A stretch of 47,516 nt of DNA from JAJPXC01 sp964562375 (GTDB lineage: Bacteria > Bacteroidota > Bacteroidia > Bacteroidales > Muribaculaceae), in NCBI GenBank assembly GCA_964562375.1, contig CAZLSW010000022.1, positions 1 through 47,516 of the forward strand. Reading direction: 5' to 3'. A program made the position numbers and the translations under genes. How positions within the stretch are numbered: position 1 is the first letter of the stretch; the number at the start of each line of letters is the position of its first letter. Positions 17,345-25,614 of the stretch are shown one piece after another. The notes under the pieces were generated by a model. The model saw only the letters and a program-made list of their open reading frames with translations, had not been told where the DNA came from and made no database searches.

Positions 17345-17715
17345 AGAATCCTATTTCTACCCAGAAGGCTCCGGGAGCCATCGGCCCCTACAGCCAAGCA
17401 ATCGATACGGGCGCCTTGGTGTTCGTGTCCGGTCAAATCCCCGTTAACCCCGTCACCGGCGAGATCCCCCAGGGTATCGCCCCGCAAACCGAGCAATCGC
17501 TCCGCAACCTCACCGCCATCCTCGATCAAGCCGGCTTGAAGCTCGACAACGTGGTGAAAACCACCGTGTTCCTCCACGACATCGCCGACTTTGGCGACAT
17601 GAACGCCGTGTACGCCCAGCATTTCACGGCACCCTTCCCGGCTCGCTCGGCAGTGGCCGTGCGCGACCTGCCCAAAGGCGTGCTCGTGGAAATCGAAGCT
17701 ATCGCCGCCCGATAA
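17341..17715 (+). CDS. ridA: RidA family enamine/imine deaminase
   Basis: The protein hydrolyses reactive 2-aminoacrylate and related enamines made by PLP enzymes. Its 124 residues match the family size. It shows KAPGAIGPYSQAI, FVSGQIPVNPVTGEI, the substrate-binding arginine in FPARSAVAVRDLPKG, and the closing VEIEAIAAR. Composition returns to the GC-rich host pattern here. The start overlaps the upstream cassette gene, so its translation now depends on that gene. It converges with the glycosyltransferase gene, with a 4-bp gap. Confidence 0.94.
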   Translation: MKNPISTQKAPGAIGPYSQAIDTGALVFVSGQIPVNPVTGEIPQGIAPQTEQSLRNLTAILDQAGLKLDNVVKTTVFLHDIADFGDMNAVYAQHFTAPFPARSAVAVRDLPKGVLVEIEAIAAR

Positions 17716-17719
17716 TCTA

Positions 17720-18901
17720 TTACCGCTTTGGCGCCGACCACGTGAAATTCTCCCCTCGGTGTCGTCGCGCCACTATGTGGTAATAAGCATTGTAAATAGG
17801 CTGTGTAAGAAGCAAATAGGGGAGCGTGAGCCGTAGCTTGCGCGCCCCTAGCGCACGTAATGTGGGCTGGTAAATAACCACCAGAGCGATCCACAACCCC
17901 AAGCCTATAGCCAGCATTGCGGCCAGCGGCAAAAAATTGGGCAACGCAATCACCGAGGCCGCCACAGCCGATCCGAAACCTATCCACATCGCCCCCGAGT
18001 GTAGGCCCATCATGCGACGAGCCGTCTTGCTCACATATTGGCCGGTGAACAAGTGATGCCATTTCCAGCGACGATGCATTGCCCGCGGCGACTCCCCTCC
18101 CATTGTCACCCGGGAGGCATGCGACAGCTCTACAGCCGTATTCTCGCCCGTAGCGATTTGCGACACCAGTATATCGTCCTCGCCTGTGTGGATGTTTAAC
18201 GACTGCGAGAAGCCCTTGATGCCCAGAAATTTATCACGTCGGAATCCCATATTGGCCGCATGGCCGCGGTAGGGATGACCCGAAAGGGCCGCGGGAAGAT
18301 AGGTGAGGGCATCCAAGGCCCATGACAACGAGCGGCGTCGTTTGCCCAACCGTTCGTCTCGATGATTGTCAACGGTCGCGTAGCCCAGCACCACTTCACG
18401 CCCCTTGGCGAAATGTCGAGCCATCGACGCCAGCCATCTGCGGGAATGGATTGACGACGAAGCATCCAAAATCAGCACATAAGGATAGCGCGCTCCCTTC
18501 ACGCCTAGGGTAATTGCCAATTTACGCCGCGACAAGTTGTGGGCCCCGTTAGGGATAAAAGTTTGGTGAAGGTTGCGGTGGGTTTGGCTCAAGAGGTTGT
18601 ACACATCTTTCACGTCCTCCGAGGCTCCATCGTTCACGATAATTATCTCGGTCTCGCCGTCGTATTCCTGTTGTAACAGGTTGTCGAGCAACGCGGTAAG
18701 CGACGTGGGATTATCGATAGCGTACACGATAATGGATACCCCGGGGGCCTTCTCGGGCATAATCGCGCGCTCGCAGCGACGGCGACGCTTGGCTATCGCC
18801 ACCACACGCCCGCGATATACCGTTAGCAGCCACACGGCACACAACACCGACAAGCCCATCAGTGCCCACACCAGGGCCGAAATGTCAAATGAAAATTCCA
18901 T
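17720..18901 (-). CDS. Family 2 glycosyltransferase, membrane-anchored
   Basis: This is a GT-A fold transferase of unknown acceptor and product. The 393-residue protein has an N-terminal membrane segment (about 8-30) and a catalytic domain with VSIIVYAIDNPTSLTALLDNLL and the nucleotide-binding EIIIVNDGAS (about 85-94). LILDASSSI stands at the usual DxD position, GEDDIL (about 240) looks like the catalytic acid region, and HRRWKWHH (about 276-283) resembles the Q/RxxRW motif of processive GT2 enzymes. Two or three C-terminal membrane segments follow. It starts 9 bp after aroA on the same strand, so the two are probably cotranscribed. Confidence 0.8.
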   Translation of the reverse strand: MEFSFDISALVWALMGLSVLCAVWLLTVYRGRVVAIAKRRRRCERAIMPEKAPGVSIIVYAIDNPTSLTALLDNLLQQEYDGETEIIIVNDGASEDVKDVYNLLSQTHRNLHQTFIPNGAHNLSRRKLAITLGVKGARYPYVLILDASSSIHSRRWLASMARHFAKGREVVLGYATVDNHRDERLGKRRRSLSWALDALTYLPAALSGHPYRGHAANMGFRRDKFLGIKGFSQSLNIHTGEDDILVSQIATGENTAVELSHASRVTMGGESPRAMHRRWKWHHLFTGQYVSKTARRMMGLHSGAMWIGFGSAVAASVIALPNFLPLAAMLAIGLGLWIALVVIYQPTLRALGARKLRLTLPYLLLTQPIYNAYYHIVARRHRGENFTWSAPKR

Positions 18902-18910
18902 TACGCGAAG

Positions 18911-20197
18911 TTACTCATTTTTTTCGTCATCTTCGGGCTCTGGTTGCTGGGCTTTGTCCAGGTCGACCAGTTGGAAACCGGCCTCTTGGAGTGCCTCCCA
19001 GTATCCGGGATACGATTTCGACACCACCTCGGCATTCTCGATTACCAGCCCAGGGCAGAAAATCGCCACTGGAGCGAACGACATCGCCATCCGGTGATCG
19101 TCGTAGGTAGCGATGCGGGGCATCTCCGTAACAGGCACGCGCTTCCCCTCCCACGAGATGGCGTTGTCTCCCTCAATCTCCACCATCACCCCTATCTTTA
19201 ATAACTCGCGGCGTAGGGCCTCCAAGCGGTCGGTTTCCTTTATCCGGAGCGACTTCAAGCCGGTCAAATGGAACGGTACACCTATCGTTGCCGCCGTCAC
19301 TGCCAGCGTCTGCGCCAAGTCGGGCTGGTCGACCAAATCCAGTTCCAGACGTGAATACATATCCGGCGACGCCGAAAGAGTATACCCCGGCCCCTCCTCG
19401 GCCTCTTGGGTGAACACGCCCAATCGCTCGAAAAATTTCTCGCACTGAGCATCGCCCTGTAGCGACGGAATCGAAATCCCAGGCAACGTCACTTCGCCGC
19501 CCGACAACGCCGCGATCTCATACCAATAGCTGGCCGCACTCCAATCCTGCTCCACCTTCAAGGGAGCATCGTCGTAGGTGCCCGGCCGCACTGTGATCAA
19601 CTCGGGACCGCGCTCATAGTCGGCTCCCCGCTGCTCCATCATCCCAAGCGTCATTTTTATATAAGGTAGCGACGGCAGGTCGCCCTCGATACGCAACCGC
19701 AACCCCTGCGCCATCGTCGGTGCGATCATCAGCATCGCCGAGATGTATTGCGAGCTCACCGTTTCCGAGATGGTCACCTCTCCCCCGTGCAATTTCTTCC
19801 CGGTGATTTTCAACGGAGGGAACCCCTCCTCGCCCGCGTATTCCACCTCAGCTCCCACGCCACGCAACATCTCCACCAATTGCCCGATCGGCCGGCGGCG
19901 CATCCTCTCCGAGCCGTCGAGCACCACCTCAGCGCCCTCAGTAGCCGCGAAATAGGCAGTCAAGAAACGCATCGCCGTACCTGCCGCTCCGATGTTGACC
20001 GTGGGATAACCCTTAGGCACCACCCGCAGCGCGGCCACGACAGCGTCGGTGTCGTCACACTTGGCCACGTCCAACAACGGCTCCGCGCCAGGCGTCAACG
20101 CGTTAATAATCAAGGCGCGATTACTCATGCTCTTGGACAATGGCAATTCTATCGTGGCTTCGAGATAACCTTCAGGAGGGAAGATGGCGTAGTTCAT
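18911..20197 (-). CDS. aroA: 3-phosphoshikimate 1-carboxyvinyltransferase (EPSP synthase)
   Basis: The enzyme joins shikimate-3-phosphate and phosphoenolpyruvate to give EPSP, two steps before chorismate. The ATG at 20197 gives 428 residues, as in E. coli. A longer open frame to 20269 was rejected because similarity begins at MNYAIFPPEGY and the promoter's -7 box lies at 20270. Motifs include LPLSKSMSNRALI (PEP/S3P-binding KSxSNR), GAAGTAMRFLTAY, GSERMRRRPIGQLV and the C-terminal DHRMAMSFAP. Downstream is the glycosyltransferase gene. Confidence 0.96.
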   Translation of the reverse strand: MNYAIFPPEGYLEATIELPLSKSMSNRALIINALTPGAEPLLDVAKCDDTDAVVAALRVVPKGYPTVNIGAAGTAMRFLTAYFAATEGAEVVLDGSERMRRRPIGQLVEMLRGVGAEVEYAGEEGFPPLKITGKKLHGGEVTISETVSSQYISAMLMIAPTMAQGLRLRIEGDLPSLPYIKMTLGMMEQRGADYERGPELITVRPGTYDDAPLKVEQDWSAASYWYEIAALSGGEVTLPGISIPSLQGDAQCEKFFERLGVFTQEAEEGPGYTLSASPDMYSRLELDLVDQPDLAQTLAVTAATIGVPFHLTGLKSLRIKETDRLEALRRELLKIGVMVEIEGDNAISWEGKRVPVTEMPRIATYDDHRMAMSFAPVAIFCPGLVIENAEVVSKSYPGYWEALQEAGFQLVDLDKAQQPEPEDDEKNE

Positions 20198-20269
20198 TTT
20201 CGGGATGAATTTTATTGTGAAAAGTCGGCTCAAGCGCTTGGGAATTTCCCTAGGGCCGAATCGATGCAC

Positions 20270-20277
20270 AAAGGTAC
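20270..20277 (-). promoter_or_regulatory. -7 element of the aroA promoter
   Basis: On the minus strand this reads TACCTTTG, a full consensus match. The predicted start near 20264 gives a leader of about 67 nt. It lies just beyond the terminator of the small-RNA candidate, so the two units are separate. Confidence 0.6.
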
Positions 20278-20289
20278 TAAAAAACCATA

Positions 20290-20378
20290 AAATATAAAAA
20301 GGAGCTTATCACTAAGCTCCTTTTTATGGGTTTCCAATAGGTACAATTTCTAAGGTAAAAAAGATTGTTTTAGGTTTG
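20290..20378 (-). ncRNA. Candidate small RNA with own promoter and terminator
   Basis: A minus-strand promoter is formed by TTTG (20414-20411), 19 bp, and CACCTTTG (20391-20384), predicting a start near 20378. The unit ends in a strong hairpin at 20296-20325 followed by a T-rich stretch. The roughly 88-nt transcript has no start codon before the hairpin. No known RNA family was recognised. It could also be an attenuated leader of aroA, but aroA has its own promoter downstream. Confidence 0.55.
20296..20325 (-). terminator. Rho-independent terminator of the small-RNA candidate
   Basis: AAAAAGGAGCTTA and TAAGCTCCTTTTT form a 13-bp stem with a 4-nt loop. On the minus strand the stem is followed by TTTTTATATTTT. 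No annotated gene on either strand runs into it, so it implies an unannotated transcript. Confidence 0.75.
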
Positions 20379-20383
20379 CGATA

Positions 20384-20414
20384 CAAAGGTGAGGCTTTTT
20401 CCGCACCCCGCAAA
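20384..20414 (-). promoter_or_regulatory. Promoter of the small-RNA candidate
   Basis: The minus-strand -33 TTTG at 20414-20411 and -7 CACCTTTG at 20391-20384 are separated by 19 bp. One base differs from the TAnnTTTG consensus. Confidence 0.55.
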
Positions 20415-20693
20415 ATTTTTTTATATGTTTTCCAACATACTTTTTTGACCACCCGTCGCTAAATTTCCCTTAACTCGCTGATTCTTAGTGCTATTTTAGC
20501 TTATTACCCCATATTGTCTAAATAACATTTTTTAACGCTTCCTCGTCGAAATCGCCATTTTACTCGCCATTTCATCCCCAAAATTACAAAAATTATTTGA
20601 ATTGAGGCGCCTCACGGTTTTCAGTGACGGAATATCTGGGTAAATTCACCAACTTCGCGTTACTTCATCGCAACCTCTAATTTCTTACCCATT
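20415..20693. other. AT-rich divergent intergenic stretch
   Basis: This AT-rich stretch lies between the small-RNA promoter and the secreted-protein gene at 20694. A weak plus-strand -7-like CAACTTCG at 20650-20657 may serve that gene. A minus-strand TAATTTTG at 20579-20586 sits next to a 23-codon frame that is too short to call. No other structure was seen. Confidence 0.4.
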
Positions 20694-21647
20694 ATGAAAC
20701 GTTTTCTTATACTTGCCGCAATGGCCCTATCCCTTGAAGCGTTTGCCCCTAATGCTTCAGCCCAAGGTTTCTTGAAAAAGTTGGGCAAAGCGGCATCCAA
20801 ACTCGAATCCTCCCTTTCCTCCGACGATAAAAGCAAGGTAAAAAAAGAAGACAACCTCGTGGCTATGCCAGGCGTAACCCTACAAGTAATTGATGTGTAC
20901 CACGACGGACTGGGCGCCACGGTCGATTTCTCAGTTACCAACACATCCTCCAACGTGTACGACCTTACTTTCAACGGCACCGACGGTCTCGACGCTTGGT
21001 CCAAGTCGCAAGCCGTGGGTGGCGACGGCGCCGCCCGATCCTGCTTTGTGAAGCGCATGGGCGACAACGAGTCGATGGATATGATCACCCGATACCGACT
21101 CCTCCCCAACACCACCGCCCGCGGATCTTTCAAAATCCAAAACCTGAGCCGCGACGTGACAACGCTTAACGGAATCTCCATCGCTGGTCTTTGGCAAGCC
21201 AACGAAGACAACAACAACCACAACTTCCGCTTTACCATTACCAACCCCCTTACCATCACCACCCCGGCAAACACCACCCAACAGAACGTCTATTGCACCC
21301 TCCCTTGGCTGCAAGTCACCTACGACAAGGCTGAGCGCCGCGGTGCAAACGTCTTCTTCCACTTCACCATCCAGAACATCGGAAAAGCCCCCATCACCCT
21401 GCGCCCCAACCTAGGCTATGTCAAGGACGCCAACGGAAAGGACGACTACACTTTCGGCATGATCCTCAATGGCAAGGAGCTTGGCAACTACGACAACGTA
21501 ACCTTTGAGCCGGGACAGCCTGTCAAGGGTGCGTTCGCCGTTGCAAACGTCGCCACTACCGTGCCCTCGATGGACGAGGTGGTGTGGATGCTCGAGCGTC
21601 CCGAATATTTCATCCAATTACGTTACCCCAAAATCCCTGAAAAATGA
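20694..21647 (+). CDS. Secreted protein of unknown function with two related beta-rich halves
   Basis: I do not recognise this 317-residue protein. It has a clear Sec signal peptide (residues 1 to about 23, ending NASAQ). A short charged region with many Ser and Lys residues follows, then two similar segments. Each pairs a phrase like ATVDFSVTNTSSNVYDL or VFFHFTIQNIGKAPITL with a later extended strand region, which suggests a duplicated immunoglobulin-like or DUF4352-like fold. It should be periplasmic. The stop overlaps the following lipoprotein start in ATGA (21644-21647), so the two products probably act together. Confidence 0.75.
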   Translation: MKRFLILAAMALSLEAFAPNASAQGFLKKLGKAASKLESSLSSDDKSKVKKEDNLVAMPGVTLQVIDVYHDGLGATVDFSVTNTSSNVYDLTFNGTDGLDAWSKSQAVGGDGAARSCFVKRMGDNESMDMITRYRLLPNTTARGSFKIQNLSRDVTTLNGISIAGLWQANEDNNNHNFRFTITNPLTITTPANTTQQNVYCTLPWLQVTYDKAERRGANVFFHFTIQNIGKAPITLRPNLGYVKDANGKDDYTFGMILNGKELGNYDNVTFEPGQPVKGAFAVANVATTVPSMDEVVWMLERPEYFIQLRYPKIPEK

Positions 21648-22354
21648 AAAAGCATTACATCTTATCGGCAATCACACTGATGGCCAGCACCTTATTGGTC
21701 GCTTGCGGCTCCTCGGTTAAAGAAAACCCCGTCCTGGGCAAGGTCCCTGGCTACTACATGGAAAGTTCTCAGTTGCGCAAGGACCTGCGTGAATGGGCCA
21801 AAGGACAAAGCGACCCTCAGAAAATCCTCAACCGCGAGGCTGAAGTAAAAGAAAAGCAGCAACAAATCGCCGAGAAAGCCTCCAAGGAAGCCCAGGAATT
21901 GTTGAACACGGAAGTACCATTTGAATACACCGCAGCCAACCCCGATTTCGAGGTGATCAAAGTGATCCTGGAAGAATACAACGGTAAGGGGTGCTTTACG
22001 GCTCGCGCCTTCGTTCAGGCCGCGCGCGAGATGCAATTAGTGAGATTCCCATCCCAAGTTACCAATCCCGGCCAGGTGCCGCTTGTTGATACCTATATTT
22101 ATTACGTCTTGCTCACTGCCGATAACACCGGCATCTCCCTGGGACGAATCAACCCGTTCAGCGACCGCCCGGCCCTTGGCGTCAGCGCAAGCAACGTCTT
22201 TGACTTCGAGCCGGGCAACGCCATCCAAGCTGGCGAAAACTGCACCCAAATGGGCTCACCGATCGCCCTCAATTGTGAGATGCAGGACCTCACCGACTTC
22301 GCCAAAATCAAATTCATCAGCGCCGAAGCCTACAAGTCCCTGGGTAGCCGTTAA
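21644..22354 (+). CDS. Lipoprotein of unknown function, partner of the upstream secreted protein
   Basis: This 236-residue protein has a lipoprotein signal peptide with lipobox LLVACGSS (Cys about 22). Residues about 45-90 are strongly charged and helical (KEKQQQIAEKASKEAQEL), probably a short coiled coil. A beta-rich domain follows. No family was recognised. Its 4-bp overlap with the previous gene implies coupled translation. The product is expected in the outer or inner membrane facing the periplasm. The strong inverted repeat at 22381-22423 marks the end of this unit. Confidence 0.75.
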   Translation: MKKHYILSAITLMASTLLVACGSSVKENPVLGKVPGYYMESSQLRKDLREWAKGQSDPQKILNREAEVKEKQQQIAEKASKEAQELLNTEVPFEYTAANPDFEVIKVILEEYNGKGCFTARAFVQAAREMQLVRFPSQVTNPGQVPLVDTYIYYVLLTADNTGISLGRINPFSDRPALGVSASNVFDFEPGNAIQAGENCTQMGSPIALNCEMQDLTDFAKIKFISAEAYKSLGSR

Positions 22355-22380
22355 CCCCGAAACCATCTCCCCTTAATCTA

Positions 22381-22423
22381 AGGGTTGTGTCAAAATAGCC
22401 AGTATACATTTTGACACAACCCT
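22381..22423. terminator. 16-bp perfect inverted repeat between convergent genes
   Basis: AGGGTTGTGTCAAAAT and its exact complement ATTTTGACACAACCCT flank an 11-nt loop. It lies between the lipoprotein gene (plus) and miaA (minus) and can fold in both transcripts. No T-tract follows on either side, so it may be a stability hairpin rather than an intrinsic terminator. Confidence 0.6.
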
Positions 22424-22431
22424 CTTCATCC

Positions 22432-23331
22432 TTAAAGGAGCTGGAGGGCTTGGGGAAGTAGGGGAGAGTGGGGGTCGAGCCAGTGGATTGAGGGGTCGCG
22501 ACGAAGCCAGGTGAGTTGCTTTTTGGCGTAGACGCGGGTGTTCTTGCCGATGCGGGCGATTGCCGTGGCGTAATCCATCTCGCCGCGGAAGTAAGCGAAC
22601 AGTTCCTTGAATCCCACAGTGTTGAGCGAGTTGTAGCGCTCGGCGTTGGGGAAATGCGCGCGAGCCTCCTCGACAAGCCCTTGCGCCACCATGGCGTCGA
22701 CGCGGCTGTTTATTCTGGCAAACAGCTCCTCGCGAGGCCAGTCGATAGCCATTTTGACGATGGGAAAATCGCGCCGTGAGGCTGGCGCACCGGTGCGTAA
22801 CTCGGAAGCGGGTCGGCCAGCCTGGAGGCATATCTCGATGGCGTGGATCACGCGGCGAGGGTTGCGCATGTCCACAGTGAGGCACGACGCGGGGTCGAGC
22901 CGCCGCAATTCTTCTTGTACGCCTTCCAGCCCCCTTTCGTTATACATATTTAATACATGCGCGCGCACGTCGTCGGAGATCGTGGGCAACGGGTCGATAC
23001 CCTGGCACACTGCGTCGACGTACATCATCGCCCCGCCGCACATGATCGCCTCCTTGCCGCGACCCCAAATCTCGGGCAACAACCGCAGCACGTCCTGCTC
23101 AAACATCGCCGCACTGTAATAGGCGTCCAACGGGAGCATCTCGCACAGGTGATGAGGCACCGCAGCTCGCTCCTCGGGCGTTGGCGCCGCGGTGCCGATG
23201 GGGATGTCGCGGTACACCTGGCGGGAGTCGGCGCAAATAATCTCGCCATCGAGCCGCTTGGCGAGCTCGATGGCGAGTGTGGTTTTTCCCGAAGCCGTGG
23301 GGCCGGTTACTACTATTAAACGATTGGGCAT
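22432..23331 (-). CDS. miaA: tRNA dimethylallyltransferase
   Basis: MiaA transfers a dimethylallyl group to A37 of tRNAs reading UNN codons. The 299-residue protein has the P-loop VTGPTASGKTTLAIELA at about residues 8-24, the DMAPP/tRNA-binding ADSRQVYRDIPIGTAAP, and GGAMMYVDAVCQG. It also has the conserved region NPRRVIHAIEI, and FPIVKMAIDWPREEL starts the later part of the catalytic domain. Length is normal for Bacteroidetes. It stands alone, separated from pepT by a repeat-filled spacer. Confidence 0.95.
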   Translation of the reverse strand: MPNRLIVVTGPTASGKTTLAIELAKRLDGEIICADSRQVYRDIPIGTAAPTPEERAAVPHHLCEMLPLDAYYSAAMFEQDVLRLLPEIWGRGKEAIMCGGAMMYVDAVCQGIDPLPTISDDVRAHVLNMYNERGLEGVQEELRRLDPASCLTVDMRNPRRVIHAIEICLQAGRPASELRTGAPASRRDFPIVKMAIDWPREELFARINSRVDAMVAQGLVEEARAHFPNAERYNSLNTVGFKELFAYFRGEMDYATAIARIGKNTRVYAKKQLTWLRRDPSIHWLDPHSPLLPQALQLL

Positions 23332-23349
23332 TATCGTTTTATGGGTTTA

Positions 23350-23473
23350 TCGCCTTAACGCATTAACGCCTTAACGCCTCAACGCCTTAACGCCTTAACG
23401 CCTTAACGCCTTAACGCCTTAACGCTGTAATTGGCTAAATGCTAAACGCTAAACGCTAAATGCTAAACAACGC
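23350..23473. repeat. Octamer CGCCTTAA array followed by GCTAAAT/GCTAAAC heptamers
   Basis: From 23350 to about 23426 the 8-bp word CGCCTTAA repeats about nine times with few changes. From 23433 the 7-bp words GCTAAAT and GCTAAAC take over and run to the pepT stop codon. The spacer thus consists almost entirely of two unrelated tandem words. Confidence 0.88.
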
Positions 23474-24696
23474 TACTTTTCCTCGGCCACGAGCTTGCAG
23501 ATTTCGACGATTACGTCGCGGGCTTTCTCCATCGACGGGATGGGCAGGAACTCGTATCGACCGTGGAAGTTGAGGCCTCCGGCAAAGATGTTGGGGCAGG
23601 GGAGACCCTTGAACGAGAGCTGGGCGCCATCCGTGCCGCCGCGGATGGGCACCACGATGGGTGTCACGCCCACTTGCGTCATGGCTTTCTCCACGATGTC
23701 GATGATGTGCATCACCGGCTCGATCTTCTCGCGCATGTTGAAGTACTGGTCCTTGATCTCGATTGACGCGCAATCGGGGAACTCGTTGTTAATCTTGCGG
23801 GTGAGGTGCTCCAGTTCCTTTTTGCGGCGCTCGAAGCGGTCGCGGTCGTGGTCGCGGATTATGTAAGTGAGTACGGTTTCCTCGACGGAGCCTTCGATCG
23901 AGATGAGGTGGTAGAAACCTTCGTAGCCCTCGGTGTGCTCGGGGGTTTCCCAGCGGGGAAGCATGATGATAAACTGGTTGGCGATGCGTATCGAGTTGAT
24001 CATCTTGTGCTTGGCGTAACCGGGGTGTACGTTGCGGCCGCGGAAGCGCACCTTGGCCACGGCGGCGTTGAAGTTCTCGTATTCGAGTTCGCCGATCTCG
24101 CCGCCATCCATGGTGTAAGCCCAGTCAGCACCGAAGCGATCCACGTCGAATTTGTGGGCGCCCTGTCCGATCTCCTCATCGGGGTTGAAAGCGATGCGTA
24201 TTTTGCCGTGCTTGATTTCGGGGTGGTGGATAAGATGGGACACTGCCGAGACGATTTCGGCGATTCCGGCCTTGTCGTCGGCGCCGAGCAGAGTGTTGCC
24301 GTCGGTGACGATCAACGCCTGACCAACGTAGTGGCTCAATTCGGGAAACTCGCTGGGTGACAGCACGATGCCTTTCTCGGCATTGAGCACGATGTCGCCG
24401 CCATCGTATTTCTCGATGATGCGGGGATTGACGTGGCGTCCGGTCATGTCGGGCGACGTGTCGAGGTGGGCGATGAAACCCACGGTGGGGGTGGGGTAGT
24501 CGACGTTGGACGGCAGGGTAGCCATCAGGTACCCGTTGTCGTCGAGGGTAATTTCGCTAAGGCCCAGCTCGCGGAGCTCTTTCTCCAGGTGCTGGGCGAA
24601 AATCATTTGCCCGGGGGTCGACGGGGTCATGTTGGTTTCCTCGTCGCTCTGGGTGTCAAATTTCACGTATTGCAAGAAACGGTCTACTATAGGCAT
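23473..24696 (-). CDS. pepT: Peptidase T (tripeptide aminopeptidase)
   Basis: This cytosolic dizinc M20B enzyme removes the N-terminal residue of tripeptides. The 407-residue length is that of E. coli PepT. The metal and catalytic motifs are VGFIAHLDTSPDMTG, LGADDKAGIAEI, NPDEEIGQGA (Glu-Glu), WAYTMDGGEIGELEYENF and the C-terminal PIRGGTDGAQLSFKGLPCPN. All expected zinc ligands are visible. It lies downstream of an FKBP lipoprotein gene on the same strand, separated by 130 bp of repeats. Confidence 0.95.
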   Translation of the reverse strand: MPIVDRFLQYVKFDTQSDEETNMTPSTPGQMIFAQHLEKELRELGLSEITLDDNGYLMATLPSNVDYPTPTVGFIAHLDTSPDMTGRHVNPRIIEKYDGGDIVLNAEKGIVLSPSEFPELSHYVGQALIVTDGNTLLGADDKAGIAEIVSAVSHLIHHPEIKHGKIRIAFNPDEEIGQGAHKFDVDRFGADWAYTMDGGEIGELEYENFNAAVAKVRFRGRNVHPGYAKHKMINSIRIANQFIIMLPRWETPEHTEGYEGFYHLISIEGSVEETVLTYIIRDHDRDRFERRKKELEHLTRKINNEFPDCASIEIKDQYFNMREKIEPVMHIIDIVEKAMTQVGVTPIVVPIRGGTDGAQLSFKGLPCPNIFAGGLNFHGRYEFLPIPSMEKARDVIVEICKLVAEEK

Positions 24697-24730
24697 GCTA
24701 TTAAGTATTAAGGTATAAGTATTAGTGTAT

Positions 24731-24830
24731 AAGTTTTTAGTTTTTAGTTGTTAGTTTTTAGTTTTTAGTTGTTAGGATAAACCGGTTGCATTAACAACTA
24801 ACAACTAACAACTAACAACTGACAACTCAT
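24731..24830. repeat. Facing heptamer blocks AGTTTTT/AGTTGTT and CAACTAA
   Basis: At 24731-24775 the words AGTTTTT and AGTTGTT repeat. At 24793-24830 the word CAACTAA repeats. The two blocks are largely reverse complements of each other and could form a long stem in RNA. CAACTAA recurs at 26340-26370. Confidence 0.85.
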
Positions 24831-25393
24831 TGATTTACTTCGTAATAGGGGATGTCGACGAGCTTGATGCCGAAGACGAGAGTGGAGTAGGGCTTGATCA
24901 CTGAGCCGCTGGAGGCGGAGCCGTAGCCGCACTGGTAAGGGATTACCACTTCGCAAGTGTCGCCGCAACGCATGTCCTCCAGGGCGATTGACCATCCCTC
25001 TATCACGCCGTTGCACTTCACGCGGTAGATCGAGTCGGCGGGAGAGGTGGAGGTGTAGGATGAGTCGAACGGCTCGTCGGTGTACAGCTTGCCGTAGTAT
25101 TTCACATCGACGGTGGAGGTGAACAGGGGGGAGAGGTTGCCTTTGGTCAACTCACGGTCGTTGAAGTAGTGGATAAGCACGTAAGCCTCGGGATCCCAAA
25201 CGGGCACCAGTTTTGTGTAATAGGGGGAGCCGTCGGGGTTTGTGCGGGCTTCTTGTTCGGTGATAAACGCTTCGCCGGCCTCGCGCCAGTCCTTGTAGTC
25301 TTTCCAGTTGTCGCTGTCGTCACCGCCGGTGCCGCAGGCACCAAATGCCGCGGCCAGGACGGCCAGCAGGATATATATCGGGAATTTTCGCAT
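24827..25393 (-). CDS. FKBP-type peptidyl-prolyl isomerase lipoprotein
   Basis: The protein probably catalyses cis-trans proline isomerisation during folding of periplasmic or surface proteins. The 188-residue product has a lipoprotein signal with lipobox AFGACG (Cys about 20) and a charged linker. A C-terminal FKBP fold is seen in VDVKYYGKLYTDEPFDSSY, VIEGWSIALEDMRCGDTCEVVIPYQ and the final YSTLVFGIKLVDI. The canonical bulky active-site residues are only partly kept, so weak activity is possible. The gene sits between lemA and pepT on the same strand. Confidence 0.88.
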   Translation of the reverse strand: MRKFPIYILLAVLAAAFGACGTGGDDSDNWKDYKDWREAGEAFITEQEARTNPDGSPYYTKLVPVWDPEAYVLIHYFNDRELTKGNLSPLFTSTVDVKYYGKLYTDEPFDSSYTSTSPADSIYRVKCNGVIEGWSIALEDMRCGDTCEVVIPYQCGYGSASSGSVIKPYSTLVFGIKLVDIPYYEVNQ

Positions 25394-25400
25394 TATATAG

Positions 25401-25614
25401 TTTTCAGTTTTCAGTTTTCAGTGGCGGGCTTAAATCTTTAAATCTTTAAATCTTTAAAGCGTTAATCCATTAACTCTTGCCTCTTGCCTTTTTATTCTTG
25501 CCTTTTTACTCTTGCCTTTTTACTCTTGCCTTTTTATTCTTGCCTTTTTACTCTTGCCTTTTTACTCTTGCCTCTTTACTCTTGCCTCTTGCCTTTCTAC
25601 TCTTGCCTTTCTCG
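25401..25614. repeat. Three tandem repeat blocks filling the FKBP-lemA spacer
   Basis: 25401-25422 holds TTTTCAG heptamers. 25431-25458 holds TAAATCTT octamers. 25474-25614 holds a 14-bp word of the type TTGCCTTTTTACTC (twice seven), repeated about nine times with small changes. Together they occupy almost the whole 221-bp spacer. Confidence 0.88.

Noticed and set aside
20504..20575. 23-codon minus-strand frame (MKWRVKW...) next to a TAATTTTG box
   Set aside because: It is very short, basic and unsupported by a -33 box or recognisable homology. The repeated AAATGGCGA word makes it look accidental.
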